Shown one piece after another: positions 33,523 to 45,600 of a stretch of DNA of 64,000 nt (its first letter is position 1; each line of letters opens with the position of its first letter). Under the pieces are notes generated by a model. It was given only the letters and a program-made list of their open reading frames with translations. It was not told the DNA's origin and made no database searches. Position numbers and translations under genes: made by a program. This DNA comes from Phialophora verrucosa (lineage: Eukaryota; Ascomycota; Eurotiomycetes; Chaetothyriales; Herpotrichiellaceae): assembly GCA_002099365.1 (NCBI GenBank), contig MSED01000004.1, forward strand, positions 2,976,001 to 3,040,000, in the 5' to 3' direction.

Positions 33523-34073
33523 GTCGCAGACAGTCGTTGAACAAGCTGTGGTAAATGGGGGAGACGAGCGGTAGCCCGAGTATGCTGGATTGATTGCAAT
33601 GTCCGCAAAAGTGTCCTTGCTATTTCAAGTCGGAGGTGGAGGATGCAGCTTCTTCTCCAAAATCCGTGTCTGGAGCGCTTGGCTCATTCGGGCGCGTCGT
33701 CGCTAACTAAGAGCCTCGTTACATTCGGATTATTTTTGTTTTTTCTTGTCGGGCGACTTCCTTGCAGATTTGCTCAAGCCTTAAAGCCGAACAGGAGTCG
33801 TAGAGGTATCTCAATTTGGCGCATCTATCTATTCGGCGTCTATTTCTTGAACCATAGCACTCTATCTGTCTTACTCTACCAACTATTGCCACCTTTAGTC
33901 TGTAGAAGCCCAGCATCTATGTCTCACACTTCTAAAGCTCACTGTCTTCGCCCGATCCACTCTCTTCGTTCGCCGCTGTATTGCTCAGAACGAAATTCTG
34001 CAGAAAGTACCGATACGCACCGCCGCCGACACGATTGGAAAGACTGGATCAACCTTGAGCTTTTCAATCCAGG
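33523..34073. other. Intergenic region, no gene seen
   Basis: About 550 bp between two minus-strand genes. It contains the promoter of the mL54 gene and the 3' end of the protoglobin gene. A plus-strand frame (33643-34077) has no protein-like features. Confidence 0.45.
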
Positions 34074-34748
34074 TTAGAGGACGCCATTCTGCGCTGTTTG
34101 CGGCGTTCCCAGACCTGGCAGATAATGCCTGGCAAACAAATCGTTCTGTATCCACCAGAACCTGTTCAGAGCCTTCAGGATGTCGACCTTTGTCTGGACT
34201 TCGAGTCCTTCGACGCCCATGACAATATCCGTGACGGCATTCTCTACCCAGCCCATCAGGAGGTTGATCTCGCGGTACTCGACGAAGAGGGCTGGCCGGT
34301 TCTTTCTGTGCTTCAAGCCGGAGTCGGTGACGCCCGTGTGGACTTTGCCGACCATGTCGATATATTCCCAGAATTTGCTCTCTGGCGTCCAGTCGTGGTT
34401 CGAGACCAGTCTGACAAGGTAACCCTTCAGGAAGTCCTTGCGGAACTTGATGTTCTCATGATCCCGGTGCAGTTCTCGCACGTCTGCGTCTTTGGTCCCT
34501 CCTTCCTGCGACTGTTTCGGAGCGAATGAGGCGGCGGTGATGTCGTACTGTAGGAGGTGGTCGTAGACTGCATCGACGACGTTGGTGACGATTGGAGCAA
34601 GGACGGGTTTGCATGCTTCGATGAGCTTTCCATCTTTGGCTGGGTCCCATTGCAGGAAGGATTGCATATATCTCATCCGAGCGGACAGGTCTTGGTTGAT
34701 AACGGTCCCGTCGATGTGCTCCATTGTGATTGTGGTTTTCGGCTTCAA
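34074..34748 (-). CDS. Protoglobin / globin-sensor domain protein
   Basis: Single-domain haem-binding protein of the protoglobin family, 224 aa on one exon. The core shows MRYMQSFLQWDPAKDGK, ACKPVLAPIVTNVVDAVYDH, RKDFLKGYLVRLVSNHDWTP, KFWEYIDMVGKVHTGVTDSG and YREINLLMGWVENAVTDIVM, the helices expected of the fold. The His in GKVHTG is the likely proximal haem ligand by position (inferred). No signalling domain (methyl-accepting, cyclase or kinase) is fused, so it is a stand-alone globin as found in many filamentous fungi. Its function in fungi is unsettled; gas sensing or reactive-species chemistry are the usual proposals. Met 9 (MEHIDGT) is an alternative start. Confidence 0.88.
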   Translation of the reverse strand: MKPKTTITMEHIDGTVINQDLSARMRYMQSFLQWDPAKDGKLIEACKPVLAPIVTNVVDAVYDHLLQYDITAASFAPKQSQEGGTKDADVRELHRDHENIKFRKDFLKGYLVRLVSNHDWTPESKFWEYIDMVGKVHTGVTDSGLKHRKNRPALFVEYREINLLMGWVENAVTDIVMGVEGLEVQTKVDILKALNRFWWIQNDLFARHYLPGLGTPQTAQNGVL

Positions 34749-36619
34749 CGTGGCTAATCGATTGCTTATCAGGCCGGCAAGTATACACGTTATGCGGAGT
34801 GCTGCCGGCGAGATTATATATTCTTACAAGCTGGTTGCTCACGAATCAGTCGGTACCAGCAGATATTTCCGCGGCATCCCTATGATACAGGCAATCTGCT
34901 TGTGTGAGGAAAGATACCCACTGAAACCCCATAGCGGCCTTGCTTAGCTTACCCTTTCCAACCAGATATCGGACTTCGGCTTTTGGAGTCGTCCTTTGCA
35001 TGCGGGTGGGTTCGATATCCGCTGTCGCGAGTGCGGTATTGTGGCTTCCCTGTTCCTGAACATGTGCATCTCCGCGGCTCTCTCCCGTCAACCAACCAGT
35101 TGCCGCGAATTAACAAACAGCTCGAACAAAAGGACTTGTGGAGTCACCACCACTGTTGGGATTCAAAATCACGGGCCCCAAAAGCCTCAGGCCACCTCCG
35201 ATATCATGCCACTGTTAAAATATGCATGTCTCCTGGCGCATCAATTCCTCTCACAACCAGCTTTAGGTCATGCCTATCAGGACCGGATTTATGTCAACAA
35301 TGCATGAGGCTGTGGATTCCTTCACACCACTGCTTCAACCAACACGTTTGGCTATAAAGGCCCCGACATAAATCCCATGCCCGAGGAGTTCCCGCAATAA
35401 CTCTTGCTAATGGAATGCCTGGTCTCAGAAAAATTGTCGGACTGATGCAAGGTAAGCTCCATCGCTTGAAGACGTTTTAAACAAATATGCCTCTGTTGCC
35501 TAGCTCAAAAGGGCAACTGGCTGGAAACGGCCTTTTATCATATGAGAAGCGAGGAAATTGCCGCGATCTCACACTGTTTCGACAACGGCCTTCGCTTCGA
35601 CGGCACCCCCGATCAAGGGAAATCGAGCTCCGGCCGCGGGACGGATTGAACTCTTGCCGCCCGACCGCATGAGACCTAGCTACTAGCCGCCTTGCAGCAT
35701 TCTCCGAACGAGGGCCTATCTTGTCTCGTCCTTCGCGAGGAATCGCAGATGGCCAAGGTGAGGAACGGGTTTCTTCGCTTCGAAGACAATCGCCGCGTTT
35801 TAGCCAGCCTTGAGGACGCAGTCAATTTCGAAACGTGACGATTTCTAGTCGCGTCGATCCCTGTTGCAACGCCATGACGACAAACGCCCTTCACGCGTTG
35901 GCTGTCTGAGCGTTCCTTTCTAGGGCGTATCCGTCAGATGAGTCGAGTACCCCCGAGCCATGGAGAAGGGCCTGTCTTGCGGTAAGTCTGGCGAGGTCCA
36001 ATTTGCCCCTCGGCATACTGCCCTACTTGCAACGAAGGCAGGGTGGTCAGGCAAAGAATCCTTCAGCACTGGGCCAGCAGCCTGCTCGAGCAAGGAAATG
36101 CGGGAATACCGTCTCTCTGACAAATTTGCTTACGGTCCGTGGCCGAGGACGAGGTTCGTGTTCGATGGGTAAGACCGTGTCCTAATGGAGTGTGAGCAAT
36201 GCATAAGATTCGTAAGTATTAGGAGGGAGCGCAAGAATTTATGCAGGTTCGAAGCGACAACACCGTCCATTGACGTGCTCTTGACCTTGCGGAGCCATTT
36301 CAAGCCTTCCGAGGAGAATCCATGGACTAAGACTGTTGTCACGCTCAATGTTCAAGATGGGATCGCGAGCAAAGGTAAATCAAAAAGCAAGAGGGAGGAT
36401 GGAAGAAACATCTCATTGATACATGCTATGCTCAACCACAACACACCATGTCTTGTACACAGGCGCTCCACAAACGTGACCACACAAACATGTCACCCAG
36501 CCTCTGGGAGCCCTGAGCCCCTTGACGCCATGGCACGACAACAGCGCCTCGCTAGTGAACAAATCTCGTAGGACTTCGTTACGATATGTGTACAACGCAG
36601 TACAGCGCATAGTTCTGCC
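34749..36619. other. Gene-poor intergenic stretch
   Basis: About 1.9 kb. Frames of 100-128 codons exist on the plus strand (34983-35357, 36185-36571), but none shows a domain, a signal sequence or a supporting splice pattern. No repeat or mobile element is recognised. Confidence 0.4.
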
Positions 36620-37075
36620 TCACCGACCCGAGCGCTCCTTCTGCCGCATGTACCAAGCCTTTGCTTTTTTGGCGTTGCATCGCAGGCAAAGAGCGCCGTC
36701 CATTCGTCTCACGTTGGCGTCGAGGGTCGTGGTGGTTTGGCGTTCTGAGTATTGGGGCTTCTTATCACCATTGCACAAAAGCATGTACGGTGGTGGTGCT
36801 TCTTCGCATCCGTGCTCGCACTCGAGTGTCTGTCCAAGGAATTCACGGGACGGAGTCCAGAGAGATGATGCTTCTTGATGTGTTCGTTCGGAGCACATAG
36901 GCTGGTATGCTGGCGTGGGAGGGAGTACAGTTGCCGATGAGCATGAATCGGTTCGTGCTGTACCTCTGGTTGAAGATAACGGGCGACCGCTGCTGGAGGA
37001 AGAATGTCGAGCCAAATCCTGAAGGGCGTTGCGAAGAGACATGTTGGAAGTGAATTGTTGGTAAGCGGTGAACAT
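36620..37075 (-). CDS. Small hypothetical protein with paired cysteines
   Basis: 151 aa frame with natural composition. The N-terminus is helical (MSLRNALQDLARHSSSSSGR), followed by a Ser/Thr linker. The C-terminal half has CEHGCEE, later LLCNGDKKPQYSERQ and finally GALCLRCNAKKAKAWYMRQK. The C-x3-C ... C ... C-x2-C pattern with a KKPQYSERQ-like segment resembles a small zinc-binding module, somewhat like the Stc1-type fold, but this is a weak visual likeness. Met 12 is an alternative start. It is isolated, with gene-poor sequence on both sides. It could be a genuine orphan gene or a chance frame. Confidence 0.42.
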   Translation of the reverse strand: MFTAYQQFTSNMSLRNALQDLARHSSSSSGRPLSSTRGTARTDSCSSATVLPPTPAYQPMCSERTHQEASSLWTPSREFLGQTLECEHGCEEAPPPYMLLCNGDKKPQYSERQTTTTLDANVRRMDGALCLRCNAKKAKAWYMRQKERSGR

Positions 37076-40000
37076 TGGTCCGTACTTGATAACCGACTTT
37101 CTGTGTGATTATGAGGATTGACACTTGCTTGACCTCATGCTCTGACAGCATACTCTCCAGTCTTATATAAGTTCAAACCTGAAGAGACAGCACCCGGAAA
37201 GGGAACCACCTGGATCCATTTTCAGTCGCTATGCCTCAGTTTACCTTTAGAAACCCGCAGTCACGCTGACTGGATACCCCTGCTGGAACTGACCCCTAAC
37301 TCACACTTTGCATCGAATGATCAGCACGCCCGCTGCAGCCTTGGGCTCGCCTCGAGGAGCCATTGTACGAGATGATCGCCATTGGCCGGAAGACGGCTAA
37401 ACATGTAAGAGCGTTCGGGGAGTTCTACTTGATGGCTAAGAAGGCTTCTGTAAGCAGGAGACCGTCAAGCGGCGTCCTTAGCAGGCGGCTTGAAGCGGCC
37501 GGCTCATCAACGGAAGAACAGTTTCTGCAAGGGGCCTAGACGAAAGATTACCAAGGCCTCCGGATATGAGTGCAACCAAACCATTGGGATTGTTGGAGCA
37601 CAGCCGCCTCCGGCTCTCCTGGATCTGGCTCTTTCCCCGGAAATGGCGTTGCTGAGCCCGTGTTCCGCCTGTGGTGGCGCTGCTGGAAGCCGGTAGGATA
37701 CTAGCCGCCATCGCCCGAAAAGCAATGTGCAGTCGAACGCGAAGTCGGGCAGCAGCCAACTTTGTGTGCGTTGTTGAAACCACAAGGCGCGGGAGCTGTG
37801 TTGCAACCCGTGAGCACTGGACTGTAAGATGGACGTGCGGTTGAGTTGAGCGTGCGCCCATTTCCTCCGGCCACTATGACGTCTGCTGATTGAGCATTCT
37901 CGAAAGGGCAGCCTGCGCCAACGACATGTTCTCCAATACATTGTTCGATCTCGTGCCGTCTCATCTGCAGTCAGCTCGAACGACGCCTTAATCTCGAAAT
38001 AAGCTCCCTGACCGATGCTTGCAGTCGTCGAAGTAACCAGATGTCGATCAGGCCAGCAGTCAAGACGCCATTTTCCAAAGCGACCTACGAATTACCCGTG
38101 ATTCAGCAGGAGTGCGGCAGTGTGGTAGCTGAGTGGTTGTATCTTATTACATTGCTGACAGCCCGTTTTGTCTTCTCACAGCACAATTACCATGTAGACT
38201 GCTTGCCTCCACGCTCTCCGGAGTTCGACCATCGAAAGTACGTCGAATCTGTGCCGAGAAACGCTTCTTGGTTGTAATCAACCAGGAGGGCCTCGATTGA
38301 TCTGTTCCGAAATGTGCCATCTCAGTTCTTCATTCAACTCATTACAGCACCTCCATGGCTCCATTGAATTGGACTGCCGCCGTGTCGTGAGACCGTTTGT
38401 GCTCATCCTCTTCTTAACATCTCGAGCCATCCTTTGCCACGCTCACGCCGACTTCTTGGCCTGCGATGTCATCCACAAAAGTGGGATACGGGAACAGCTC
38501 TCGGAATATTCCCGAGAAGCCCATCCCATGTGCGAGGATGATCAAGTCCAAAGGTGCGGTCGCACTTGACCGAAGGATCGATCAAGGCTGTCAGGTGAGG
38601 ATGAGTAGCATCTTGGGTTTCCGCGGTCGATGCTTGCCGATGGGTTACGAGGAGGGAGAAACGACTGGATGTTGACTCGGCCAATGAGCAAGTCATTCAC
38701 AATGCCATAATGCTCTTAAATCCTTGATGGGTACTGTCGAGCATCCTGCCGAAGATTACAGCTCGAACGGCTTGCCAATCAGCTACACCCGCACTTTGGA
38801 GAATGGAGCTGACCAGCTTTGAAGGCGAAGTGCGGCTTGTTCCTTTCATTGAATCTCAAACACGCCTTGCCCCCTCTACTTAACCTGCAGCGTGGAAGGG
38901 ACCCAGGCAATCCTGCTACTGAGACGGAGGGGCCGCATCTTCGTCCCACAATTTGCTGTTGATGTCGTATCTGATATTCGGCAGTGGCGTTGCGCAAAGC
39001 CGGAAGAGGATGTGAGTACATCGGCCTTGACTTACGATTTCTTTGACGCAGCTTCATCGCACTGAGGAATCCAGCAATACCACAGGTCTTGGCTGGATTC
39101 AGAAAGCAGATGAATACTACCCGAGAACTATCGAAGACGCCTACAACTTCAGAATCGAGTACTGGACGTTGAAGACATCCACGAGGGAGCCTCATTGAAA
39201 AATCCCTCCGTGACCATGTCTGGAATGGTTACCATTTCGAAAGACCCGTCGCCAAGTCCTTCTCCGATCGATTTTTGGTTGTCGTGCAACTGCGCATCCC
39301 TGGCTCTTCCGACAACGTCCTATCCTGTTTTCAATATCTGATCCGCGACGCAGTGCCATGACTGGGATCCGGGTTAGATTCTCGGTTGGCATTGCATCTA
39401 ATCTTTGGTCTTCGGAAGCCTCTGCAACTTTAGTCCGTTCGGACACCTACTGCTGCCGTGGCATGGCGCTTTATGTGCTTGCGAGCGTGGTTTTCTAGTT
39501 AGGGATGCCACCCCCAAGAACGTCTCCAATGGATACTGTATGTCGTGTGCAATGATTCTAGAGAGGTCATATGGGATTTGGGAAGACAGATGTTGAATAA
39601 TTGGGCGATGTATCTGCTCGTTCTCCCTCGACAGACTCCGAACAAAGTCAAGCTCATGAGTAGGTGTCAAAAGGCCTCCGCTGCATTGCTTGCTTGCTCA
39701 TCACCTCTGGGCATGGCGTGGAAGGCCACTCGCGAATGTAGGCAGCGCGGTGGCAACTCTAACTTCCCAAGCAAGCAAGTATGGCCGCATTCATCTTTAC
39801 GGTAGCCTGGCTAACTGTCCACTCGACATTGAAGCTGAGCACATTTACTAAACATCAGCTGTATGAAAGGCCCAACAGCTGCTGAGCAATCCCGCCACAA
39901 GGACCCCTGCTATTCGTATTGGCCGACCATACGAATCTGTCAGGCTAGACCTTCCTCTTTCGCCTCCCTGACGCTTGTCTCCCTTTGAAATTGAACCAAC

Positions 40001-40287
40001 CAAGCCCAGCTGAAGGAGAATATGGCTTACCATGCAACAGAGCACCGCCGTGTAGCTGCAGTATAGACTTTGCGGCTGAGGAAAGGAGCTTCCAGATGTG
40101 CACCTTTCGAGCCATCCTCGCTCTTTGTTGATTGTGTCCAGAAGTATGGCTGGTGATTTCTTTCACATCTAACAAGAACAATCAACGGGTATACAATGTG
40201 TATTCCTATGCACATCTCTAAACACCTGGCACGTTTCAGTTGGCTTGTCTATCCTTAGAGCAAAATCCGTCTCAGCACACATACAGG
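37076..40287. other. Gene-poor intergenic stretch of about 3.2 kb
   Basis: No intact gene is recognised. A minus-strand frame at 37701-37964 (87 codons) is Cys-rich near its end (CNTAPAPCGFNN, GCCPTS) and overlaps other frames of equal length, so it is not strong evidence of a gene. The remaining frames are short. The right end is the promoter of the Zn2Cys6 gene at 40288. Confidence 0.4.
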
Positions 40288-42423
40288 ATGCCTCCCAGCG
40301 AACACAGCGGCAACTCAAAGCCCAGTTACCGGTTCAAGCATCTCGCTTGCAATTCTTGCCGGAAGCGAAAACTGAGATGCAGCGGGAATCGTCCACTCTG
40401 CAAGACATGCGAGAGTACTGGTAGAGATTGTGAATGGGAAGATACTCTTCGGAAAACTGGACCACGACGAGGCTATGTGAGATCACTGGAACTTCGGCTT
40501 GGTTAGTCTCCAACAGCATTTGGATTTACTTTTTCCTTTCTAACACCAATCCCGCAAGCGGAGGTAGAGTCTCTCCTCGAAAATCAGAACTCTACGGGCA
40601 GCGATCAGGGTCATTCGCGAACGGTTTCAGACGATGATGCATTCACCGCAACCGACAACGTTCTCGAGGAAACGCTATGGGATTGTTTCATCTCAGATGA
40701 CCGGCCTCTTGAAGCAGCGACAGAATTTTTAAGAGCCGACCTTGTGCAGCATTCGACAAGCCTAGGGCAGGATGCCAGTGTACCGCCGGAAAACAATTCC
40801 ATTTCCTGGGAACTGTGCGCTGTTGGTCTGCAAGAGCCCCTGCCAAGTCAACAAGCTATCGACGATCTGTGAGCGCTTAGCACGATCTGTGTCTCTATTG
40901 GGAGTGCTGACAGCGCCACCAGACATCAAATATTCTTCGAGAAGATTTATCCCGGAGCGCCCATCATCCACAAAGGCAGGTATCTCGCAGCGATGAGTTT
41001 ACCACCGACATCGCGACTCCGACCACCGGTTTGTCTTAGCTACACAATCTGGTGCCTTGCTGCATCCGTCAGCGAGAATTACAGCGCCGTCACAGAGCAC
41101 TTCTACCATCGTGCCCGTAAGTACATGGACATCGACGAAATAGCCGGTAGAGGCCATGGCGTCGTTAATCTTGCACACGCCCAAGCCACGGCCTACTTGG
41201 CCACTTTCGAGACTCGGATGCTGTACTTTCCCCGCGCATGGTTGAGCGTTGGCAGAGCAGCTCGACTTTGTCACATGATGAATCTTCACAGGCTGGACGG
41301 AGCTGGTTTTGACGTCAAGGAAATTCTGCCTTCGGCTATGAATTGGGTTGAGTTGGAGGAGAGGCGGCGAGTATTTTGGGCTATCTTTGTACAGGACCGG
41401 TATCAAAGCCTGGGATCAGGCTGGCCGTCTGTTATCGACGAGCGAGATGTGCGCCTCTTCCTTACTTGTGGAGGGACGGGAACTGATTGCACTCAGATCG
41501 CGACTAACCTGCCGGCAAGTGAGCAAGAGTTCACAAAGGGGAGGGCGACTCGACCACCGATTTCCCTAAAAGTTGCTATGACTCCAGGGGGTAAGTGTAC
41601 CCTAGGCACAGTAGAGCATGCACTGACACATTAAGGCGTCAAGAATCTAGATCTCTTTGCAGCGACAGCGATGATTGCGGCTGTTGTTGGTCGAACTCTA
41701 ACACATTTTCACCGGAAAGAGATTGACGAAGGCAGTCAAGAAGATCCCGACAGTGCTTTCTGGAGGCGACATCAGCACCTTGACAAAGTGCTGCTCAACA
41801 TCCTTGAGCATCTCCCATCTCAGTTGCAGATTGGTTCGAGCCTTCTCAATCCCGCTGCAGTCCAGCTGCATATCAACATCCAAGCAAGCACAATTTGTCT
41901 ACATCAAGCCGCAATTTTCAAAGCAAGGAGTTTGCCACATATGGGGTATGACCTGGTTGAAAGCAGAATGAGGTGCCTAGGAGCCGCGGAAACGATGATG
42001 ACGATACTGCGGCTCGTCCGTCCCAATATCATGGCGAAGGTGATAAACCAGAAGTCTCACTCCGACGTTGAAGGCTGATAGATCTCCAGGCCAGTCCGTG
42101 GCTGCCGTTCTGTCTGTATCTCGCAGCTCGGGTCTTCGTACAAGAACTGTCCGAACCAGATCCTGTCGATGCCCGAAAACACTCAGAGTCGCTGAACCTG
42201 CTCATGGACATGCTCCAATCAATGAAGGCGACAATCCCATACACGGTTACTCTGCTCCTACAACTGGAAAGGGACGTTGCCCTGTTTGGTACATCAAATC
42301 CAATAGGACATATTGTTGTGCCCGTCGACGATATCACGGAGGTAAGTCTCCCGGGGCGTGCAGTACCCGCATGACTACTGACAAAGGCAGGCCCTCGAGC
42401 AGGAGAAAACTGACCAGATATGA
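40288..42423 (+). CDS. Zn2Cys6 fungal-type transcription factor
   Basis: Predicted nuclear regulator with six exons. Exon 1 is 40288-40501 with the complete zinc cluster CNSCRKRKLRC and CKTCESTGRDC (C-x2-C-x6-C-x6-C-x2-C-x6-C), followed by RRGYVRSLELRL, a typical linker. Exons 2 (40559-40868), 3 (40923-41590) and 4 (from 41636) follow, then exons covering SPWLPFCLYLAARVF and a last short exon ALEQEKTDQI before the stop at 42423. The fungal regulatory domain starts at HQIFFEKIYPGAPIIHKGRY and includes TAYLATFETRMLYFPRAW and ELEERRRVFWAIFVQDRY, both characteristic. All six exons join in frame. It is convergent with the PDR-type ABC transporter, 242 bp between stop codons, making it a candidate regulator of drug efflux. 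Confidence 0.85.
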
Positions 42424-42665
42424 TTAGCTGTCATGTACTTCTAGAGATGAGATAGTGTGAAGTGCGACAGGGCAACAAAGAAACGTGGAATGCGGCAGTG
42501 GTCAAGATCCATTCTCGTGATCGACAGGTGCCGGCGCAAGATGGCCTTCATCGTTGGAACTCCTCGAGGGTGGAAGTGACCAAGGGTAGTCATGTGCCGG
42601 AAGCAATCATTGATCCTTTCGAGGCAATTAATTTAATGAAGAGTACGGATATACCAAAACTACAG

Positions 42666-45600
42666 CTATCGTACAGTGTTCTTCAGCACAGCTAAGGCGA
42701 AGTGATAATAAAACTCGAGGTAGAACAACAGCCTGCCCTTGTGATGTTTCCCGGCATGCTCCTTTCCATTGCGCTCACCGTCCGGTCTTGTTTTCCGTAG
42801 GCTTCTGAAACTGAAGCGCCTGACTCGGAAAACGTAGTATAAGGCCACGGCAGCGAACATGTTAAAGGAAATATACGCGAAGATGATCCCTAGGTTTTGG
42901 TACTTGTCGGAGGGATGGATCCACGAGCCGGCGAGGAATTGATTGGCGTTCCGCAAGGGGCAGTATCTGCATTCGGACACGGCAGACGGGTTGAGCAGAG
43001 AGCCTGGCGCCCCGCCGTCGAGGTACGCTGACAGATATGCCCTGCAGGTCTGGCCGGCCGGGGGATCGAAGATGGCCAGCTCGTTCTCGGCGCAGACTAC
43101 CGGTCGATCAGCGAGGCCGGTCCCGGCCCAGCCGCCGATGAGGTATGTGAACGGACTGACGCGGTACATGAAGATCCAGAACCCGGGCAGTGCCGTGGGT
43201 GGCTGCAGGACGCCGTTGAATTGGAGCGTCAACGTGAAGAGAATGGTGGACAGAGCGCCGGCGATCTCGGTGCTGGGCATGACGAAGATGAGCATCTGCG
43301 CCCACGTCGCTCCGAAGAGCAAGAATTGCATACAAAACGCCCACATCATCGCTCGAGTGGACGCATCGTGGTCCAGGCCGAAGACGGGAAAGTACCAGCA
43401 CGCCCAGACGACCACGGACAGGAAGATCTGGTAGGGGATCTCGACCAGGATGTTGGCCAGCACAAACACGAGCCAACTGTACATCTTGGAGGGGCATTCG
43501 CGGACTTCGAACAGAGCGCGTTGAGGGAGGAATCGCGACATAATCTACGTTGATAACGTTAGCATACATGGCGTAGTCGGAAGAAGAATGAGCAAGAATA
43601 GTACCTGATTGACCATGGTCGAGAACGTTGCATTCAACATGTAGATGGCGAAGATGACGTTTTGCATCCCTGTGACCGACGAGTTCTGCAAGTAGAAAGT
43701 GAAGCCGATGAAGAGGGACGAGAGCAGTGCGAACTGGAGCTTGGCGTAGATGTAGGCGGGATTACGCCAGTAATTCTGGAACAACCGCTGGGAGACATGC
43801 CGGAACTGAATTGCGAAAGGGATGGCAAACTCGCCGTCGTGGTTGACGGCGCCTTTCTCTGCTCGCGCAACAGGCATCGTGACCATCGTGCGGAGCGCTT
43901 CCTTGGTTGCGGCGCACTCTTGGCTTGACAGCCATATCTCCGGCCAATCGTGGGAAGATGCGTTGCCGATGGTGTTGAGGATATATTCTGCGGGATTTTC
44001 CTCTGGCGCGCAGCTTGCCGCGCCGTGCGTCTCGAAGTATTGGGTCAAAGTCTGGCAATCCGTACCAAGGGGCCCGAAGTAGCTGGTCCGCCCACCTTTC
44101 GCCAACAGCAAGATGGAATCGAACTGCTGGAATAGCATAGCCGAGGGCTGATGGATAGTAGCCAGCACGGCTTGGCCGTTATCCGCCAGTCTACGCAGCA
44201 GCGAGACGATTGTCCATGCGCTCTGAGAGTCGAGCCCGGAAGTGGGTTCGTCCAGGAACAGGATTGAAGGCTTTGCCGCGAGCTCCACGCCAATAGTGAG
44301 GAGCTTTCTCTGCTCGATATTGAGTCCCTCGCCTGGTCGGCCGATAATTGCGTCGCTGAATTGCTCCATGTTCAGAATCTCGATGACATGCTCGACGTAG
44401 GCGAGTTTTTCTTGCTTGGACGCTGAACGGGGTTGCCGAAGCAGGGCAGAGAACTGTAAGGCTTCGCGAACAGTGCTCGTCGGGAGGTGGAGATCCTGTT
44501 GCTGAACGTATCCCGTTCTGCGCTGGAAAGAAGGTTGCAATGGCATCCCGTCTACCAGGATCTTACCGGAACGATGCCCGGTTGTGATCTGGCGCTGGGC
44601 CAAGGTATCTAGGAGTGTCGTCTTCCCAGCACCTGAGACCCCCATCAGGCATGTAAGCGTCCCGCGGTCGACCCATCCGGTAACATTGTCCAGAAGCCGT
44701 CTGGGTTTGTCCTGCAGCATGATATCCAGAGTAACATCTTCCCAAGTGAGGACGCCGGCCGCACCAGTCACGTTGTCGGTGTCGTCTTTGTCCCCTTGTC
44801 GTCCGGTGCTACGCCTGGCGCCTTGGTCCTTCTTGTTCATCGTCGAATTCAGAGAGAGCGCCGTTTCATGATGCAAATTCGATTCAATATCTTTCTTCGT
44901 GGCCTGTGATGCTTCGCGGTTGCGAAAGATAAGCCGCTGTGGCTGTGCATCTGAGGTAGACATGAACTCCACGGCGGCGAGGTGGATAACAAGGAAACAG
45001 ACCATGTACGCGAATGCAATCCCCAAGTTCCGCCAAATGTGGTCATAGCTGTACTGGTACCCTGATTTGACCCATAGATCCCCCGAAACTGTCCGCTCTC
45101 CAGGTTGGGCGCCAATGACTGCACAAGCAAAGTTCGAGTTCCCTCGCGCATACGGCGGAACAAGGCTCTGCGGCGCACAAGGAAATTGACGGCCGTGGAC
45201 TTCGTTGACGAGCAATGATTCGAAAATATAGGCAATCGGGTTGATGTAATTGATCCAGCGAAACCAGGGATGCATATAGGACGTTTGTAGCGTGAAGCCA
45301 GTGTAAATAACCATCATTAGGACTCCGATGCCGGCGACTGCATATGCTCGCGTGAGCTGCTTTGAGGCTGCCCCGATACTCCGGAAGATGGCCGACATCA
45401 GCAGCGTACAGACAAAGTTGAACAGTAGGAATATGAAAAAGTTTGACGCTTGGGGTCGGAGTCCCGACAGAAAATAATACACGACGTTGAACAGCGTGGA
45501 GATGACGAACTTGACAGGGATGTCAAGGAGGAAAGCGGCGAATGCATCTGCAGATGGATGGTAGAAGGCGAAGTTGGCCTGCTTCTGAACAATTCCTCGT

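Noticed and set aside
37507..37941. 144-codon minus-strand frame overlapping a Cys-rich 87-codon frame
   Set aside because: Arg/Trp/Ser-heavy composition typical of chance frames; the Cys-rich alternative lacks a signal peptide or upstream exon.
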